From: Histomonas meleagridis
Lineage: Eukaryota; Parabasalia; Tritrichomonadida; Dientamoebidae
Reading direction: 5' to 3'
Assembly (NCBI GenBank): GCA_020186115.1
Contig: WSYJ01000140.1
Span: 62,001 to 126,000 of the forward strand
DNA: 64,000 nucleotides
Of the stretch, positions 1 to 10,456 are shown piece by piece. The position numbers and the translations under genes were made by a program. The number at the start of each line of letters is the position of its first letter. The first letter of the stretch is position 1. The notes under the pieces were generated by a model. The model searched no databases. It was given only the letters and a program-made list of their open reading frames with translations, and was not told where the DNA came from.

Positions 1-382
1 TGAAATCATTTAAATACGAATTAATTAATATATCAAAAAATCTGTAGGGCCGAATATTAATTTAAAATTCATTGATACAACGAAATGAGAGGAGGTTGCC
101 GCACATTTTGCATTGACTAAAGCAAATTAACATAGCCTTGAAACAAGTAAGGAGAGCGCATGGTAAAAACAGCTTATTTTGTCGATTTTTTTGTCAAAGA
201 AAACACAAATTATAGTTATAATTCAATACTTTATTCTGACTTTTTAACGAGTTTAGTCAACCCAAAAACGGAAATAAACTATTGAATTTTTTCAAAAGCA
301 ATCTTAAGATCTGTATCAATACACTGGCAACTTAAATTATTTGATAAATAATTTTTTCATTTGAAGTTTATTCAGTTTCTGT
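1..382. other. left-edge non-coding stretch
   Basis: No convincing gene is seen on either strand. The stretch is A+T-rich and lies downstream of the leftward CCT-eta gene, so it probably contains that gene's 3' UTR and polyadenylation region. No RNA gene was recognised. Confidence 0.4.
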
Positions 383-2065
383 TCAGTGCATTCCGGGTAG
401 TCCTCCCATCTGAGGCATTGGCATTCCTCCTCTTCCACGTTGTACATTCTGTTGTTGTCCGGGCATTCCCGTATCGAATGTTGTTTCATGTTCCGGAATC
501 GAAACAGTTTCATCCACAGACAGAATTGTGCATGCCGCCTCTGTCGCCGCCTTCATTGCGTTCATCTTCACCACCAGCGGCTCCCAAATGAATTCCTTCA
601 CTGCGTCCACGACGTCGCCTTTCTCTATATCTACGCCCATCCATATTCCGTTTTCGCCATCTTTCGCGTGTGCGAATCTCAGCTTGTTTAATATTTCGAA
701 CGAGTCGAATCCGGCATTATTCGCTAACGCTCTTGGAATACTTTCGAGTGCGTTCGCGTATGCTTGGATGATGAGTTGGCTCTTTCCGTCCATTTTCATC
801 GCCTTCTCATTTAATGTTTTGGCTAATGTCATCTCGACAGCGCCCGCGCCGCCGACGATTCTTCCGGCCTTCTTAGCCCTGCGCACGATCATTATCGCGT
901 CATGTATACTACGTTCGGCCTCTTCTAAGAATTGTTTAGCGCCGCCACGTAACACAATTGTAGCGGATTTGCCTTTGCAGCCAGTGAATACATTGAACCG
1001 CTTCTTTCCGACTTGGCGCTCTTCAAATGTTTCGCATGTGCCAAGTGACTCTTGATGGATGTCTGTCGTTGTGGATAATATGATGCCGCCGGTGGCTTTG
1101 GCTGTGCGGTTCATATCTTCTTCCGGAACACGGCCAGCGCAGAAGATGTCGTGGTCGGCAAAGAACTGCGTTGCGATGTCGCCTATTGGCTTACGACTTA
1201 GGACAACATTAGCGCCGCAGTTGAGACAATTGTTAAGTTTGTCTTGAATGATCTTCCATTCAGCATCAACGATTTCTTGGTACTTCTTGGGATCTTCTAC
1301 GCGGACTTCGGAGTCGGATGAGGCGCCTTGTAATTCTAATTCGACATTTAATAATAATATCTTTGGATTTGTAAAATGTTTGGGCTGTTGGTCAAAACCG
1401 GCATAGAAGAATGTGCGCTTGAAGGCAACACCAGGAACAAAGAATGAATCCTCAATGCCACCACCTTTGACCATCTTAACTCCTAAATCTTCAATTCGTA
1501 AGTTGGAGTCAAGACTTTCAACGGCGTCTACAATCATTTTGGCAAAGAATTCGCGTTTGTCACTGACTAATTTGGATCGAAGTGTAGTAGCAGCACAACT
1601 TTCAAGAATTGAACGCTCGCTGGCATTGATGTTAACTGCTATTTTATCGAGGGTTTGAACGACTGTATTAAGGGCATTGCGATAGCAACGACATATGAAT
1701 TGAGGATGAACACCATCTTCTAAATATGGACGTGCTGCATCAAGAAGTGCGCAGCTAAGAACTACAACAGAAGTGGTACCATCACCAATTTCTTCGTCTT
1801 GTGATTTAGCAACTTCAACAAGAAGTTGAGCTGCAGGATGAACAATGTCTAATTCACGCATAACGGTAGCACCATCATTAGTAACAATGGCACGCTTGTC
1901 TCCGTTATGGATTAACTTGTCCATACCACGTGGGCCTAAAGTTGTTGAAAGAATTTCACCGATGGCATGACATGCATTAATGTTAGAAATGATTTGCCCC
2001 AATCCTTGTGATTGGTCTGTTCCTTCTCTCAGAAGAATGATTGGAGGACGAATAAATTGGGTCAT
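383..2065 (-). CDS. CCT7: T-complex protein 1 subunit eta (CCT7)
   Basis: This 560-residue group II chaperonin subunit is one of eight that form the cytosolic TRiC/CCT ring, which folds actin and tubulin using ATP. Visible family motifs are TLGPRGMDK (residues 42-50), NDGAT (63-67) and GDGTT (94-98), the last forming the catalytic nucleotide site, and GGAGAVEM near residue 410. The N-terminus (PPIILLREGTDQSQG) and the Gly/Met/Pro-rich tail (RGRGG, PQMGGLPGMH) identify the eta subunit. I use the ATG at 2065. The frame extends to 2083 only from a TTG, and the alignment begins at MTQF. The upstream DNA, read on this strand, has GACCGTTAAG and GACCGTTTA elements and CCACTTTAA directly before the ATG. 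The gene is full length. Codons in the middle and C-terminal part (about 540-1330) are clearly more G+C-rich than those of neighbouring genes. Confidence 0.96.
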   Translation of the reverse strand: MTQFIRPPIILLREGTDQSQGLGQIISNINACHAIGEILSTTLGPRGMDKLIHNGDKRAIVTNDGATVMRELDIVHPAAQLLVEVAKSQDEEIGDGTTSVVVLSCALLDAARPYLEDGVHPQFICRCYRNALNTVVQTLDKIAVNINASERSILESCAATTLRSKLVSDKREFFAKMIVDAVESLDSNLRIEDLGVKMVKGGGIEDSFFVPGVAFKRTFFYAGFDQQPKHFTNPKILLLNVELELQGASSDSEVRVEDPKKYQEIVDAEWKIIQDKLNNCLNCGANVVLSRKPIGDIATQFFADHDIFCAGRVPEEDMNRTAKATGGIILSTTTDIHQESLGTCETFEERQVGKKRFNVFTGCKGKSATIVLRGGAKQFLEEAERSIHDAIMIVRRAKKAGRIVGGAGAVEMTLAKTLNEKAMKMDGKSQLIIQAYANALESIPRALANNAGFDSFEILNKLRFAHAKDGENGIWMGVDIEKGDVVDAVKEFIWEPLVVKMNAMKAATEAACTILSVDETVSIPEHETTFDTGMPGQQQNVQRGRGGMPMPQMGGLPGMH

Positions 2066-2209
2066 TTTAAAGTGGCCAGACAAATATAAACGGTCGCCCT
2101 TCTTAACGGTCTCGTTTGAATGGCATAGAAAAATTGAGAAATGATCACTTTTATTATTATCATTAAAAAAATGTATAAAAGAATTTCAATTTCATGAATT
2201 GTTTATTGC

Positions 2210-2653
2210 TTACTTCCAGACTGTAACTGTAAGGATCCAGAAGATAACAAGAAATGCGCCACAGACCATTTCAATGACACCAGCTGAAATACCAAGATCA
2301 CCTGCAACACCAAAAACAGCAAGTCCTTTGAGAACATAAACAAGACCACGGAGTAATGGACTACTTACAGCGCTGAAGTATTTTGTGAAGAAAAGAAGAC
2401 CAATTTCAGCGATACCGAAAATGAATGACATGATACCAAAGGCAAAGAGAGAGAAGGTTAAGTACCAACCGAGGTTTGCGCTTCCGCTACATCCATTCCA
2501 ACGTGGTTGTGGTGTACAGCCAAGAGTAACTGATGGTGTTTTATCAGTGATATATTTAGAATAGTAATAAATGAATGTTGCTCCAGATAAGACTTGTGCG
2601 CCTGCGCATACGAATGCGACTATCTTAGTTAAAATACCAGGAGGTCCTCCCAT
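2210..2653 (-). CDS. four-helix membrane protein, COPI-associated/TVP15-like
   Basis: This 147-residue protein has four hydrophobic segments, roughly ILTKIVAFVCAGAQVLSGATF, the LGWYLTFSLFAFGIMSFIFG region, a central loop with RGLVYVLKGLAVFG, and GVIEMVCGAFLVIFWILTVTVW at the C-terminus. Four short helices and an RGxxYxxxGL element are reminiscent of the COPI-associated / TVP15 family of small Golgi membrane proteins. That assignment rests on topology and weak motif resemblance. A Cys pair between helices 1 and 2 (GCTPQPRWNGCSG) could form a lumenal disulfide. The ATG at 2653 begins MGGPPGILTK. A longer frame to 2776 exists only from a TTG and adds a polar stretch unlike the family. It could instead be a tetraspanin-like or trichomonad-specific protein. 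Confidence 0.55.
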   Translation of the reverse strand: MGGPPGILTKIVAFVCAGAQVLSGATFIYYYSKYITDKTPSVTLGCTPQPRWNGCSGSANLGWYLTFSLFAFGIMSFIFGIAEIGLLFFTKYFSAVSSPLLRGLVYVLKGLAVFGVAGDLGISAGVIEMVCGAFLVIFWILTVTVWK

Positions 2654-2972
2654 GATTGATGGTTTTAAAAAATGAGGTGAAAGGTCAATTGGGTGGTTTT
2701 CTATGCATTCAAAAAGCAATTTCCGTTCGTATTGTATTGAATTTTGAGTGGATTGATTTTGCTGGTGGTTTGACAAATTTTTTCAGTCAGTTTCACCGAT
2801 ATCACAGTTTACAAATCGGTTTATCCCAATTTTCCGTTTAAAGCATTTAAAAAGTTGATACTTTTGGGCACAAAGCCAGAACTTTTACGCAATGTGATGT
2901 GACTTACGTTCGAGAATTTGGAATTAGTCAGTGAAGTGTTTTTTTAAGGGGAAATTAAATGATTTACATGGT
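2654..2972. other. spacer between two leftward genes
   Basis: This 319-bp stretch holds the promoter of the membrane protein at 2210-2653 and the 3' region of H2B. No other gene was found. Confidence 0.4.
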
Positions 2973-3359
2973 TTACTCGGCGTTGAATTTTGCGACTGCT
3001 TTACCACCTTCTGAAACAGCGTGCTTGGCTAAATCTCCTGGAAGAACAAGACGAACTGCTGTTTGAATTTCGCGAGATCCAAGTGTGTTACGATCGTTCA
3101 TGTCGACAAGTCGAGCACCTTCACGTGCAATACGTTCAAAAATATCTGTAACAAAGTTATTCATAACTAACATAGCTTTGTTAGAAATTCCAATATCTGG
3201 ATGAACTTGTTTGAGTACTTTAAAGATGTAAGATGAAAAAGATTCATTCCTCTTCTTATGACGTTGCTTCTTTTCTTTTTCAGTTTCGACTGGAGCTTCT
3301 CCTTCAACAGCTGGCTTCTTTTCGGTTGGTGTCTTTGAGGCTGGTTTCTTTGTTGACAT
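2973..3359 (-). CDS. H2B: histone H2B
   Basis: This 128-residue core histone pairs with H2A in the nucleosome. It has a Lys/Ala/Pro-rich N-terminal tail and then the histone fold: [71 protein letters not shown]. These are the standard H2B alpha1-alpha3 and alphaC elements. The ATG at 3359 starts [14 protein letters not shown] at 3392 would extend it by 11 hydrophobic residues foreign to H2B. An initiator-like TCATTTTT ends only 3 nt before the ATG, so the 5' UTR would be very short. The gene is divergent from H2A. Confidence 0.97.
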   Translation of the reverse strand: MSTKKPASKTPTEKKPAVEGEAPVETEKEKKQRHKKRNESFSSYIFKVLKQVHPDIGISNKAMLVMNNFVTDIFERIAREGARLVDMNDRNTLGSREIQTAVRLVLPGDLAKHAVSEGGKAVAKFNAE

Positions 3360-3362
3360 CTT

Positions 3363-3370
3363 AAAAATGA
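3363..3370 (-). promoter_or_regulatory. initiator-like element for H2B
   Basis: TCATTTTT on the minus strand fits the trichomonad initiator pattern TCA(C/T)T(T/A), in which A is the transcription start. The ATG follows about 10 nt later, typical of the very short 5' UTRs known in trichomonads. Confidence 0.5.
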
Positions 3371-3586
3371 TAGCCAAAGAAAAACCCTCCAAAAATCTCT
3401 TTTATGTAAAAATGTCATTCCACGTCTCAAATATTTCAGAGTAAAAATTGAATAAATAATAATGTCGAATTGAGCCCCATGTTTTTCAATGCATTTTTTG
3501 TGTTGGATATTCAGAAAATATAATGCCGTTTTGGTTCCATTGTTTTTTGACGAATATTTTAAATATATTCCCGCTATAAAATAATG

Positions 3587-3594
3587 TCATTTTA
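3587..3594 (+). promoter_or_regulatory. initiator-like element for H2A
   Basis: TCATTTTA lies 69 nt before the H2A ATG and matches the TCA(C/T)TTT pattern seen elsewhere in the window. Its distance is longer than at the other genes, so a nearer start site is possible. Confidence 0.35.
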
Positions 3595-3662
3595 GACCAG
3601 CATTAATTGTGTGAATGAATTGCGCCCATTAATTCAATGAAGAACAAAAACAATATTTTTTT

Positions 3663-4064
3663 ATGCCAGCAAAGAAAGGTGTTAAGAAAACAGCTACAAA
3701 AACAGCAGTTGATGGAGAACGCGCTCATCCAAAGACAAGATCAAGTCGTGCTGGACTTCAATTTCCAGTAGGTCGTCTTCATCGTTTCCTTCGTGAAGGT
3801 CGTTATGGAGATCGTGTTGGTGCAGGTGCTCCAGTTTTCATGGCAGCAGTTCTCGAATATCTTACAGTCGAAGTTTTGGAACTTGCCGGAAATGCAGCTC
3901 GTGATAACAAAAAGACAAGAATTTCCCCACGTCATATCATGCTTGCAATTCGCAATGATGAAGAATTAAATCAGCTTCTTTCCAACATTACAATTGCATC
4001 TGCAGGTGTTGTTCCACATATTCATAAAGTTCTTCTTGGACAAACAAAGAAGAAAGAAGAATAA
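3663..4064 (+). CDS. H2A: histone H2A
   Basis: This 133-residue core histone shows the canonical fold: [75 protein letters not shown]. The acidic-patch residues EE in [10 protein letters not shown] are present. It is conventional H2A rather than H2A.Z or H2A.X: the C-terminus is short ([10 protein letters not shown]) and lacks an SQ(E/D) phosphorylation motif. The N-terminal tail ([18 protein letters not shown]) is Lys-rich. The ATG at 3663 is unambiguous. It forms a divergent pair with H2B. Confidence 0.97.
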   Translation: MPAKKGVKKTATKTAVDGERAHPKTRSSRAGLQFPVGRLHRFLREGRYGDRVGAGAPVFMAAVLEYLTVEVLELAGNAARDNKKTRISPRHIMLAIRNDEELNQLLSNITIASAGVVPHIHKVLLGQTKKKEE

Positions 4065-4522
4065 TTGTATACATAAACTTTTTTATTTTTCACAAATCAT
4101 TTTTCTGTTCATTTTAATTTAAATTAATTGGAATTTTATTGAAACTCAGAAAATAATTAAAAGGCCTGATATACCTAAAGATAATGGATAGTATATACTC
4201 TGCCTGTATGAAAATTTGTTACTTTCTTCAAATTTCTTAAAATTCAATTTTTTGGTGGAATGTTGGATAACAGTTTACCTATTCCAAAAACATTTCAGGA
4301 AGTAATTTAGATTTTATAATTGTGGCTTTAATATATGATCATACAATATGATTCATTTTATAATTGAATTAAAATTCTTTGAGATGTTATATCATTGTTT
4401 TTGAAAATTAGCCTCCTTTTAGTCATAAGTTGAAGAATTAGAGATAATGCTATAATTGGATGATAGAGTAAATTTTGATCCAAAAAAAATTGACTGAATT
4501 TTGACGACATTTTACATAACCA
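4065..4522. other. spacer between H2A and THOC2-like gene
   Basis: This 458-bp A+T-rich stretch should hold the H2A 3' end and the THOC2-like promoter. No RNA gene or conserved ORF was recognised. Confidence 0.35.
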
Positions 4523-7500
4523 ATGAGTTCCAAAAATCAAATTATTTCGAGTCTAAATTTTTTTCTAAGAAATGGTAATCAAAAAATAGAAGAATTTGCT
4601 ACTGAAATTCTTCAAAATCAGACAACTCCATTGGAACTTTCTAGTATTTTATGGACATTTCTTTCTCTTATTAAATCAAATGGACCTTTTGGTCCTGATT
4701 CTCTCAAGCTCTTCTACGGCTTATGCTTTGAACTTACAACACAATTTCCTGATCTTACTAGTTATTTATTTCTTACATTTGATCGCACAGATATTAATAA
4801 AATCGGACTTAAGGATAGTGTCCAATTCATTGGTTATTATGCACCTTCACTGAAACAAACATTTCAGTTTACAAAATACCAATTGTTTGAACAAAATCCA
4901 GAAGGTTTTAGTAACTTAGTTACTGCGTTATTTCAAAATCCAATTCCTGATCTCAACCCAATTATTGGTCGATTTAGTCTTGACCCAGATTCAATTATTT
5001 TATTTCTTTTTGATTTTCTATCGTTACAAAGTGATTCAAAACGTTATTATCCGATTCTAAAAAACTTTTCCATTGATCATGTTATATCATTGCTTCTTTA
5101 CAAATTAGACAAAGGTTTTGATGCTGGTTTAATATCATTATTATTTTATTTTTTCGATGAAGGAATCATTCCACAAGAACAACAATGGAGTATTGTCAAT
5201 CAACTTAAAGGTCTTCTTACGAATCTTAAAAGTAATTATTCGAATGCAATAAATCTTTTTTGTGTTGAACTTGAAAAATCCAAAACTTATTTACCTGGTG
5301 AACCTAAAGAACTTCAACGTACTGCCATTTACAAACAAAGGGAAATGGAATATCGAAGTGCCAAAGAAATTCTCTATAATTCGCCTCATATTCAAATGAT
5401 GTTACAGACGATCAATATCAATTCAATTCGAAAATTTTCACAAATTGATCCATGTTCCATTCCACATGTTGCAGATTATGTTACAGGATTTCTTCTTAAT
5501 GAACTTAACAGTGATCCAGAATCATTTTTAGAAAATCCACTAAATATTGAAATGCTTACACTTTTATCATGTCATTGTACTGATCCACAACTTGTTGCAT
5601 TAATTTGTCGTTTAGATAATTTACCAATACATTTATATTCCAATTTTATATTACCATCCATGTGTCAAATGAAAGATATTTCATGGCAATTATCAAACAT
5701 TATTTTTTCATCCCTTAAAAAATATTCATTTAAAGTTCGATGTCAAATATATGAAAAGTTTTCTGAAGCATGTAATCAAATCCCTGACATGAAATTATTA
5801 TCAGCACATGTCAAAGGTCGAATGTCTTCTATCTCAAGAAGAATTGCAGGTGATTCAGCGCCAAAGTTTTCACGTAAAGTTGCATGGCAATTTATGCGCG
5901 CACCACATATTGTAACGAAATTATATTTTTCGATGGTAACAGATTTTAATCAACCGATTCCACCTAAGTTTTTAGTTTTATCATTAACTGATGTATCTAT
6001 TTTATCATTAGACTTTTTGATGTGGGAATTCCTTAAGAATATTCCCACTGATAGAGTCCCACCATGGATTAATAATGTCGGAATGTTTATGGCATTATTA
6101 GCAGCAGATCAATATATATCATTTGATATTGTATCATATTTAATCGAAATTCGTGACGGACTTTCTAAAAGGTCTATTTCACATTCACGAATTTTAGCTT
6201 CATTTATTACGACATTAACTAATTATGAATATAAAGGAAATTTGACAAATTCTGAAATCGAATTACGAACAGGAGAAAATCTTTCACGACTTTTATTACG
6301 ATATAATTCATTGAATGAAAACAATGAAACATTTGTCGAAAGATCTTCTTATTTAACAAACATTTTACTTGGTAATAATAACTTAGGTTTAACAATTTTA
6401 AGTTTACTTGATAATATGCATGATAACTTATATTTAAATGATAATTTTACAAATGAAATTAATATTTTGGATGATTTAGATAATATTAAATTCACATTTT
6501 TAACTGTTTGTGAATTTATATCATTCGATAATTTGTCGCCGAATGATTTAATCGAACAATTTTCGTTTTCTTTACCTTCCGCATTTCATATTGTATGTGA
6601 TAAAACATCAGATAGATGTAATGCCGAAAGTTTAGCACCCGAAGGTATTTCTAAAGCTCTTTTTTCATATTTTTGGAGATATGAACTTAAACATTTTCAT
6701 GTGCCAAAAATAACTTTTGAAAATTTAATAGAATCGATTAAGAAAAAAATCGATGAATTAAGTAAGAATGAAGATAACAATAGTATCTGTGATTATCAAT
6801 TAATCGAAATGCAAATCGAATCCAACAAAGATAAACAAGAAAATTATGTACAAAGTCTTCAAGAAGAAATAATAACAATTTGTGACGATTGGTTTTCTGA
6901 CTTTAATTCATATGAATTATTTGTTCGATATTGTATTGTGCCAAGATCTTTATTATCACAAATCGATGCGATTTATTCCGGAATATTTATTAATCGAATG
7001 GCACATTGGTGTCATAGCTTTTCATTAATTGATTTTATTCGTAGCGTTTTCAAGTGTTTACACTTTATAATATATTCGTCGACTTATGAAGAAAGTCGAT
7101 GTTTTGGGTTTTTCGTTAGAAAGATTTTAAGTTTAGTCCATAATCGTGAAGAAGAAATTGAAACGCACGAAATATTAATCCAAAAAGTAAGATTAATTTT
7201 CGAAAAGAAATCAACTTTTTTGAATGTCGTTGCATTTTTAAGTCAAATTATAAAATATTTCCCATTAAAAACGGATCATAAAAGAGCAATTCTTGATTTA
7301 TTGGAAGAAATTCCTGAAGAAAACATGAATAGAATTCGAACTTATAAAGATAAGTTAAGTACAATGTTGAAAACAGAATATGTTTCACCAATTCAAGAAA
7401 TTGAAGAAGTTAAAACAGATGAAAATGTTAATATTGAATCACCTAAAATTGAAGAAAATGCAACTGAAACAGAAGAAAATACAATTGAAGAAACAAAAGT

Positions 7501-7840
7501 CGAATCGCCAAATAAAAATGAAACAGAAAATGATAATAATAATAATGCGGAAAGTAATGCAACTGATAAAGAAAAAGAAGAAAAGAAAACAGAAGAAAAG
7601 AAACAACAAAACGAAAGTAAAAAAGAACAAAATGTGGATAAAAGAATAGAAAGAAGACAACACACTGAGCAAAGACAAAGCAGATATCAAAGCCCAAGAT
7701 ATCCTTCGAGAAGCTATGACCCAAGAAGAGATGATCGACAAAGAATGAGAAGGCTTGACATCGACCCAAGGTATGGTTATTATGATGATAGATATTACGA
7801 TGATAGATATTATGATGATTATAGAGGAAGTAGAAGATAA
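4523..7840 (+). CDS. THOC2: THO complex subunit 2 (THOC2/Tho2-like)
   Basis: This 1105-residue protein resembles the scaffold of the THO complex, which couples transcription elongation to mRNP packaging and export in the nucleus. Most of the protein is helical. The diagnostic part is about residues 795-870, FVRYCIVPRSLLSQIDAIYSGIF followed by a stretch ending EESRCFGFFVRKIL. It aligns with the Tho2 C-terminal domain known from animals and yeast ([28 protein letters not shown]). After residue 970 comes a low-complexity Lys/Glu/Asn region. The protein ends in an Arg/Tyr/Asp-rich tail (about 1040-1105) with repeated YYDDR units, an RNA-binding-like tail similar in character to that of THOC2. It starts at the first ATG (MSSKNQ). 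Short antisense ORFs at 7393-7769 are mirror images of the low-complexity segment. Confidence 0.82.
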   Translation: MSSKNQIISSLNFFLRNGNQKIEEFATEILQNQTTPLELSSILWTFLSLIKSNGPFGPDSLKLFYGLCFELTTQFPDLTSYLFLTFDRTDINKIGLKDSVQFIGYYAPSLKQTFQFTKYQLFEQNPEGFSNLVTALFQNPIPDLNPIIGRFSLDPDSIILFLFDFLSLQSDSKRYYPILKNFSIDHVISLLLYKLDKGFDAGLISLLFYFFDEGIIPQEQQWSIVNQLKGLLTNLKSNYSNAINLFCVELEKSKTYLPGEPKELQRTAIYKQREMEYRSAKEILYNSPHIQMMLQTININSIRKFSQIDPCSIPHVADYVTGFLLNELNSDPESFLENPLNIEMLTLLSCHCTDPQLVALICRLDNLPIHLYSNFILPSMCQMKDISWQLSNIIFSSLKKYSFKVRCQIYEKFSEACNQIPDMKLLSAHVKGRMSSISRRIAGDSAPKFSRKVAWQFMRAPHIVTKLYFSMVTDFNQPIPPKFLVLSLTDVSILSLDFLMWEFLKNIPTDRVPPWINNVGMFMALLAADQYISFDIVSYLIEIRDGLSKRSISHSRILASFITTLTNYEYKGNLTNSEIELRTGENLSRLLLRYNSLNENNETFVERSSYLTNILLGNNNLGLTILSLLDNMHDNLYLNDNFTNEINILDDLDNIKFTFLTVCEFISFDNLSPNDLIEQFSFSLPSAFHIVCDKTSDRCNAESLAPEGISKALFSYFWRYELKHFHVPKITFENLIESIKKKIDELSKNEDNNSICDYQLIEMQIESNKDKQENYVQSLQEEIITICDDWFSDFNSYELFVRYCIVPRSLLSQIDAIYSGIFINRMAHWCHSFSLIDFIRSVFKCLHFIIYSSTYEESRCFGFFVRKILSLVHNREEEIETHEILIQKVRLIFEKKSTFLNVVAFLSQIIKYFPLKTDHKRAILDLLEEIPEENMNRIRTYKDKLSTMLKTEYVSPIQEIEEVKTDENVNIESPKIEENATETEENTIEETKVESPNKNETENDNNNNAESNATDKEKEEKKTEEKKQQNESKKEQNVDKRIERRQHTEQRQSRYQSPRYPSRSYDPRRDDRQRMRRLDIDPRYGYYDDRYYDDRYYDDYRGSRR

Positions 7841-8132
7841 ATTATTTAAATAAATTATTTTCTTTTTTAAAGATTTAAGTAAAGATTTAATGTAAATATA
7901 ATTTATGATTCAAAATATGGAAAAATTGTTTAATATCAGATACTTTGAACCACAATTTAGGAAAAACTCAAAACTTTCATGTTATAACATCTGTGATTAT
8001 TATGATTAAATATTTTAATTTTAAAAGAAAATTATTAACTGTCACTTAACACTGGATAAAAAATGAATAAACATTTCAAAATTTATATCAAAAAGTCAAG
8101 TGTTATTAGTTAATTATCCGAAAAAATTCCCA

Positions 8133-10456
8133 ATGTATCAAGCAAACGACAAAGAAGTACTTTCTAAACTTGAACATATCATATTTCATTTGACTCAAGA
8201 AAATTTTGAATCATCAGCTGAACAAACAATGAAATTATTTGATGAAAATTATCCATATTCATTTAATTTGAGAATTAGTAAATTGGTTTATTCCGCATTT
8301 TATTCACAAAAAGAAATCAATGAATCGTATATAAATTATTTGGAAGCAATTCAAAAAAAGGAAGAAGAAATTAATAAAAATAATTCAAGAATTCTCCAAA
8401 TTTTCTGTAATTATATATCTAAAATTCGCTCTCAAGAATCATTTTTTTAATTGAGAAAATGATTGAACGAAATTTAATTAGTGCAGAAATCATCAATAAT
8501 ATACCAGCACAATTTTTTGAGCATCATGAAGCAACAAATTCTAACATTCAAATAGGACATAGTAAAATTGATTTATACGAATTGAGCATTGAGAAAAATT
8601 ATATAGAAGTTTCAAAGAATGATTGGGAACTTCATAAAAAATATATTAAAGAAGGACATAATCCAATTGAAATTGCAAAAATAATTCGAAATGATGAAAT
8701 AGAAGAACTTCAAGAAATAACATCACAAGCAAATTTTGATTTTAACAAAACAATTGAGCCATCACTTTATGAAAGATGTTCATTTATTAATGAAGAAAAT
8801 GTTACATTAATTGATTATGCAGCATTTTTTTCTTCAGTTAAATGTTTTAAATATTTACTTATGAATGGAGCAAAATTAGACAATACAGGTAAATATGCAG
8901 TTTCTGGTGGAAATTTAGAGATAATTCATTTATGTGAACAAAATCATTCATCATTTGAAGATGCATATGAAGCTGCAATTAAATTTCACCAAAATAACAT
9001 CTTTAAATATATTTATGAAAACAAATTAGAAGATAAATCTATAAATGATTTAAGATCACTTTGTACTGAGAATGAAAATTACGAAATCTTTTCAATTTTG
9101 GATGAAAAAGGAATTAAAATTGATGAAAATATAATTAATGAAACAGCTAGAAATGGTAATTTATATCTTATTAAATAATCAAATGCCACGCAATATTTTA
9201 ATTTATGCATCAGAATCAGGAAACTTTGAACTCGTTCAATATATTATAGGAAAAAATTGTTTAGATATCAATAATAAAATTATTTTTTTAATTTGTTTAG
9301 AATATATTTTAATATTTTAACATTTATTAATAATGTTTGGTAATTATTTTGTGTATTTGAAAGAGGACTTATGATTGCATCTAAAAATGGTTATACAGAA
9401 ATAGTTAAAATACTTCTTGAACAAGAAGGAATTAATACCAATGATAAAAATATTTATTCGTTTTGTTTATAATTTATTTTAATAATTTCATATTTCAAAA
9501 TAATTTTCGGAAATTCTTTAAATTATTTGATACAGCCTTTTTAGCAGCAGTTTCAAATGGTCACACTTAAATAGTTAAGTTACTTCATGGACAAAAAGGA
9601 ATTGATGTTAACGATAAAAACATTTATTAATTATATTTAAATTTTATTTTAATAATTCGGTAATTCAAAATAGTATTTGGAAATTATTTAAGTTATTTCA
9701 AACAGCACTAATGCTTGCATCCATGAATGGTCACTTAGAAACAGTTAAATTACTTCTTGAACAAAAAGGAATCGATATTAATGCTAAAGATATTTAATCA
9801 TTTTATTTAATATATATAATAATAATACCAGGTTTCATAGTAATATTTAAAAATTGTTTATATTATTTAATACAGCGCTTATATGGGCATCTGAAATTGG
9901 TCGAACAGAAATTGTTAAATTACTTCTTAAACAAGAAGGAATTGATATTAATGCTGAAGATATTTATTTGCTTTATTTAATGTTTATTTTAATGATTTGG
10001 CGTTTCAATGTATGATTTAAAAATTATTTATTTTATTTCGTACAGCACTTATTCATGCATCATTAAATGGCCATTTAGAAATCGTTAAAATACTTCTTGA
10101 ACAAAAAGTAATTAATGTTAATGCTAAAAGTTTTTATTTGATTTGTTTTTTATTTATTTTATTAATTTAATGTTTCAAAATAACACTTGGAATTTATTTT
10201 AATTATTTTATACAGCACTTATTGCGGCATCTGAAAATGGTTATACTGAAATAGTTAAATTACTTATCAAACAAGAAGGAAGCGATATTAATGCTAAAAA
10301 TGTTTATTTGTTTTAAATAATATTCATTTTCATAATTTGAAATTCCTATATAAAATATGATAATTGTTAAAAATATTTGACACAGCACTTGCATGTGCAT
10401 CAAAAAATTGTTACACTGAAATTGTAAAAGCACTTAGTGAAATAAGCACTAAATAA
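8133..10456 (+). pseudogene. DUF3447/ankyrin-repeat locus A, frame-broken
   Basis: This belongs to the large trichomonad family with an N-terminal helical region, a DUF3447 domain and a C-terminal ankyrin array. The N-terminal part is 8133-8450 (ATG at 8133; the longer frame begins with a GTG). A run of seven T at 8442-8448 causes a stop. An eighth T would restore the match to locus C (ESYYLINQM against ESFFLIEKM). DUF3447 follows at 8459-9178 (IIRNDEIEELQE, LIDYAAFFSSVKCFKYLLMNGA, EIIHLCEQNHSS). A second break after NGNLYLIK (9175) looks like a small deletion relative to loci B and C. Seven ankyrin units follow, each separated by an A+T-rich spacer. Unit 2 has TAA where Glu is expected. The last unit ends at TAA 10454-10456. 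It is either an intron-rich gene with damage or a pseudogene. I favour a recent pseudogene. Confidence 0.75.
9366..10456 (+). repeat. 170-bp ankyrin/spacer tandem repeat, locus A
   Basis: Seven units are aligned on the second base of the codon before Leu in TALI (the C of CACTT). They sit at 9367, 9536, 9706, 9876, 10046, 10216 and 10386, so spacing is 169 once and 170 five times. Each has about 90 nt of ankyrin code (ALI-AS-NGH-EIVKLLLEQ-GIDINAKD) and about 80 nt of A+T-rich spacer. The spacer starts near ATTTATTTG, contains TTTCAAAATAATATTTGG and ends with ACAG. Spacer length is not a multiple of three, and several spacers contain stops. Confidence 0.85.

Larger units (their letters stand above)
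3360..3662. promoter_or_regulatory. divergent H2B/H2A promoter region
   Basis: This 303-bp spacer separates the two histone genes, which point away from each other. Divergent H2A/H2B pairing allows coordinated S-phase expression and is known in trichomonads. The H2A side has CTATAAAATAATGTCATTTTAG, that is, a TATA-like stretch next to an initiator-like TCATTTTA (3587-3594). Confidence 0.6.

Noticed and set aside
2066-2083. TTG-initiated extension of CCT-eta, and similar TTG/GTG extensions at 2776, 3392, 8100, 13542, 39955, 40610, 53168 and 58173
   Set aside because: Nuclear eukaryotic genes normally start with ATG. In each case the family alignment begins at or after the next ATG, and at 58173, 53168 and 13542 the extension runs into or next to the promoter-like element.
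7393-7769. Overlapping antisense ORFs rich in Phe/Ser/Leu
   Set aside because: They are mirror images of the Lys/Glu/Asn-rich low-complexity part of the THOC2-like gene and show no family content.
9366-10456. Regular repeat-spacer periodicity resembling a CRISPR array
   Set aside because: The repeated part encodes ankyrin repeats, the spacers are similar to each other rather than unique, and the genome is eukaryotic.
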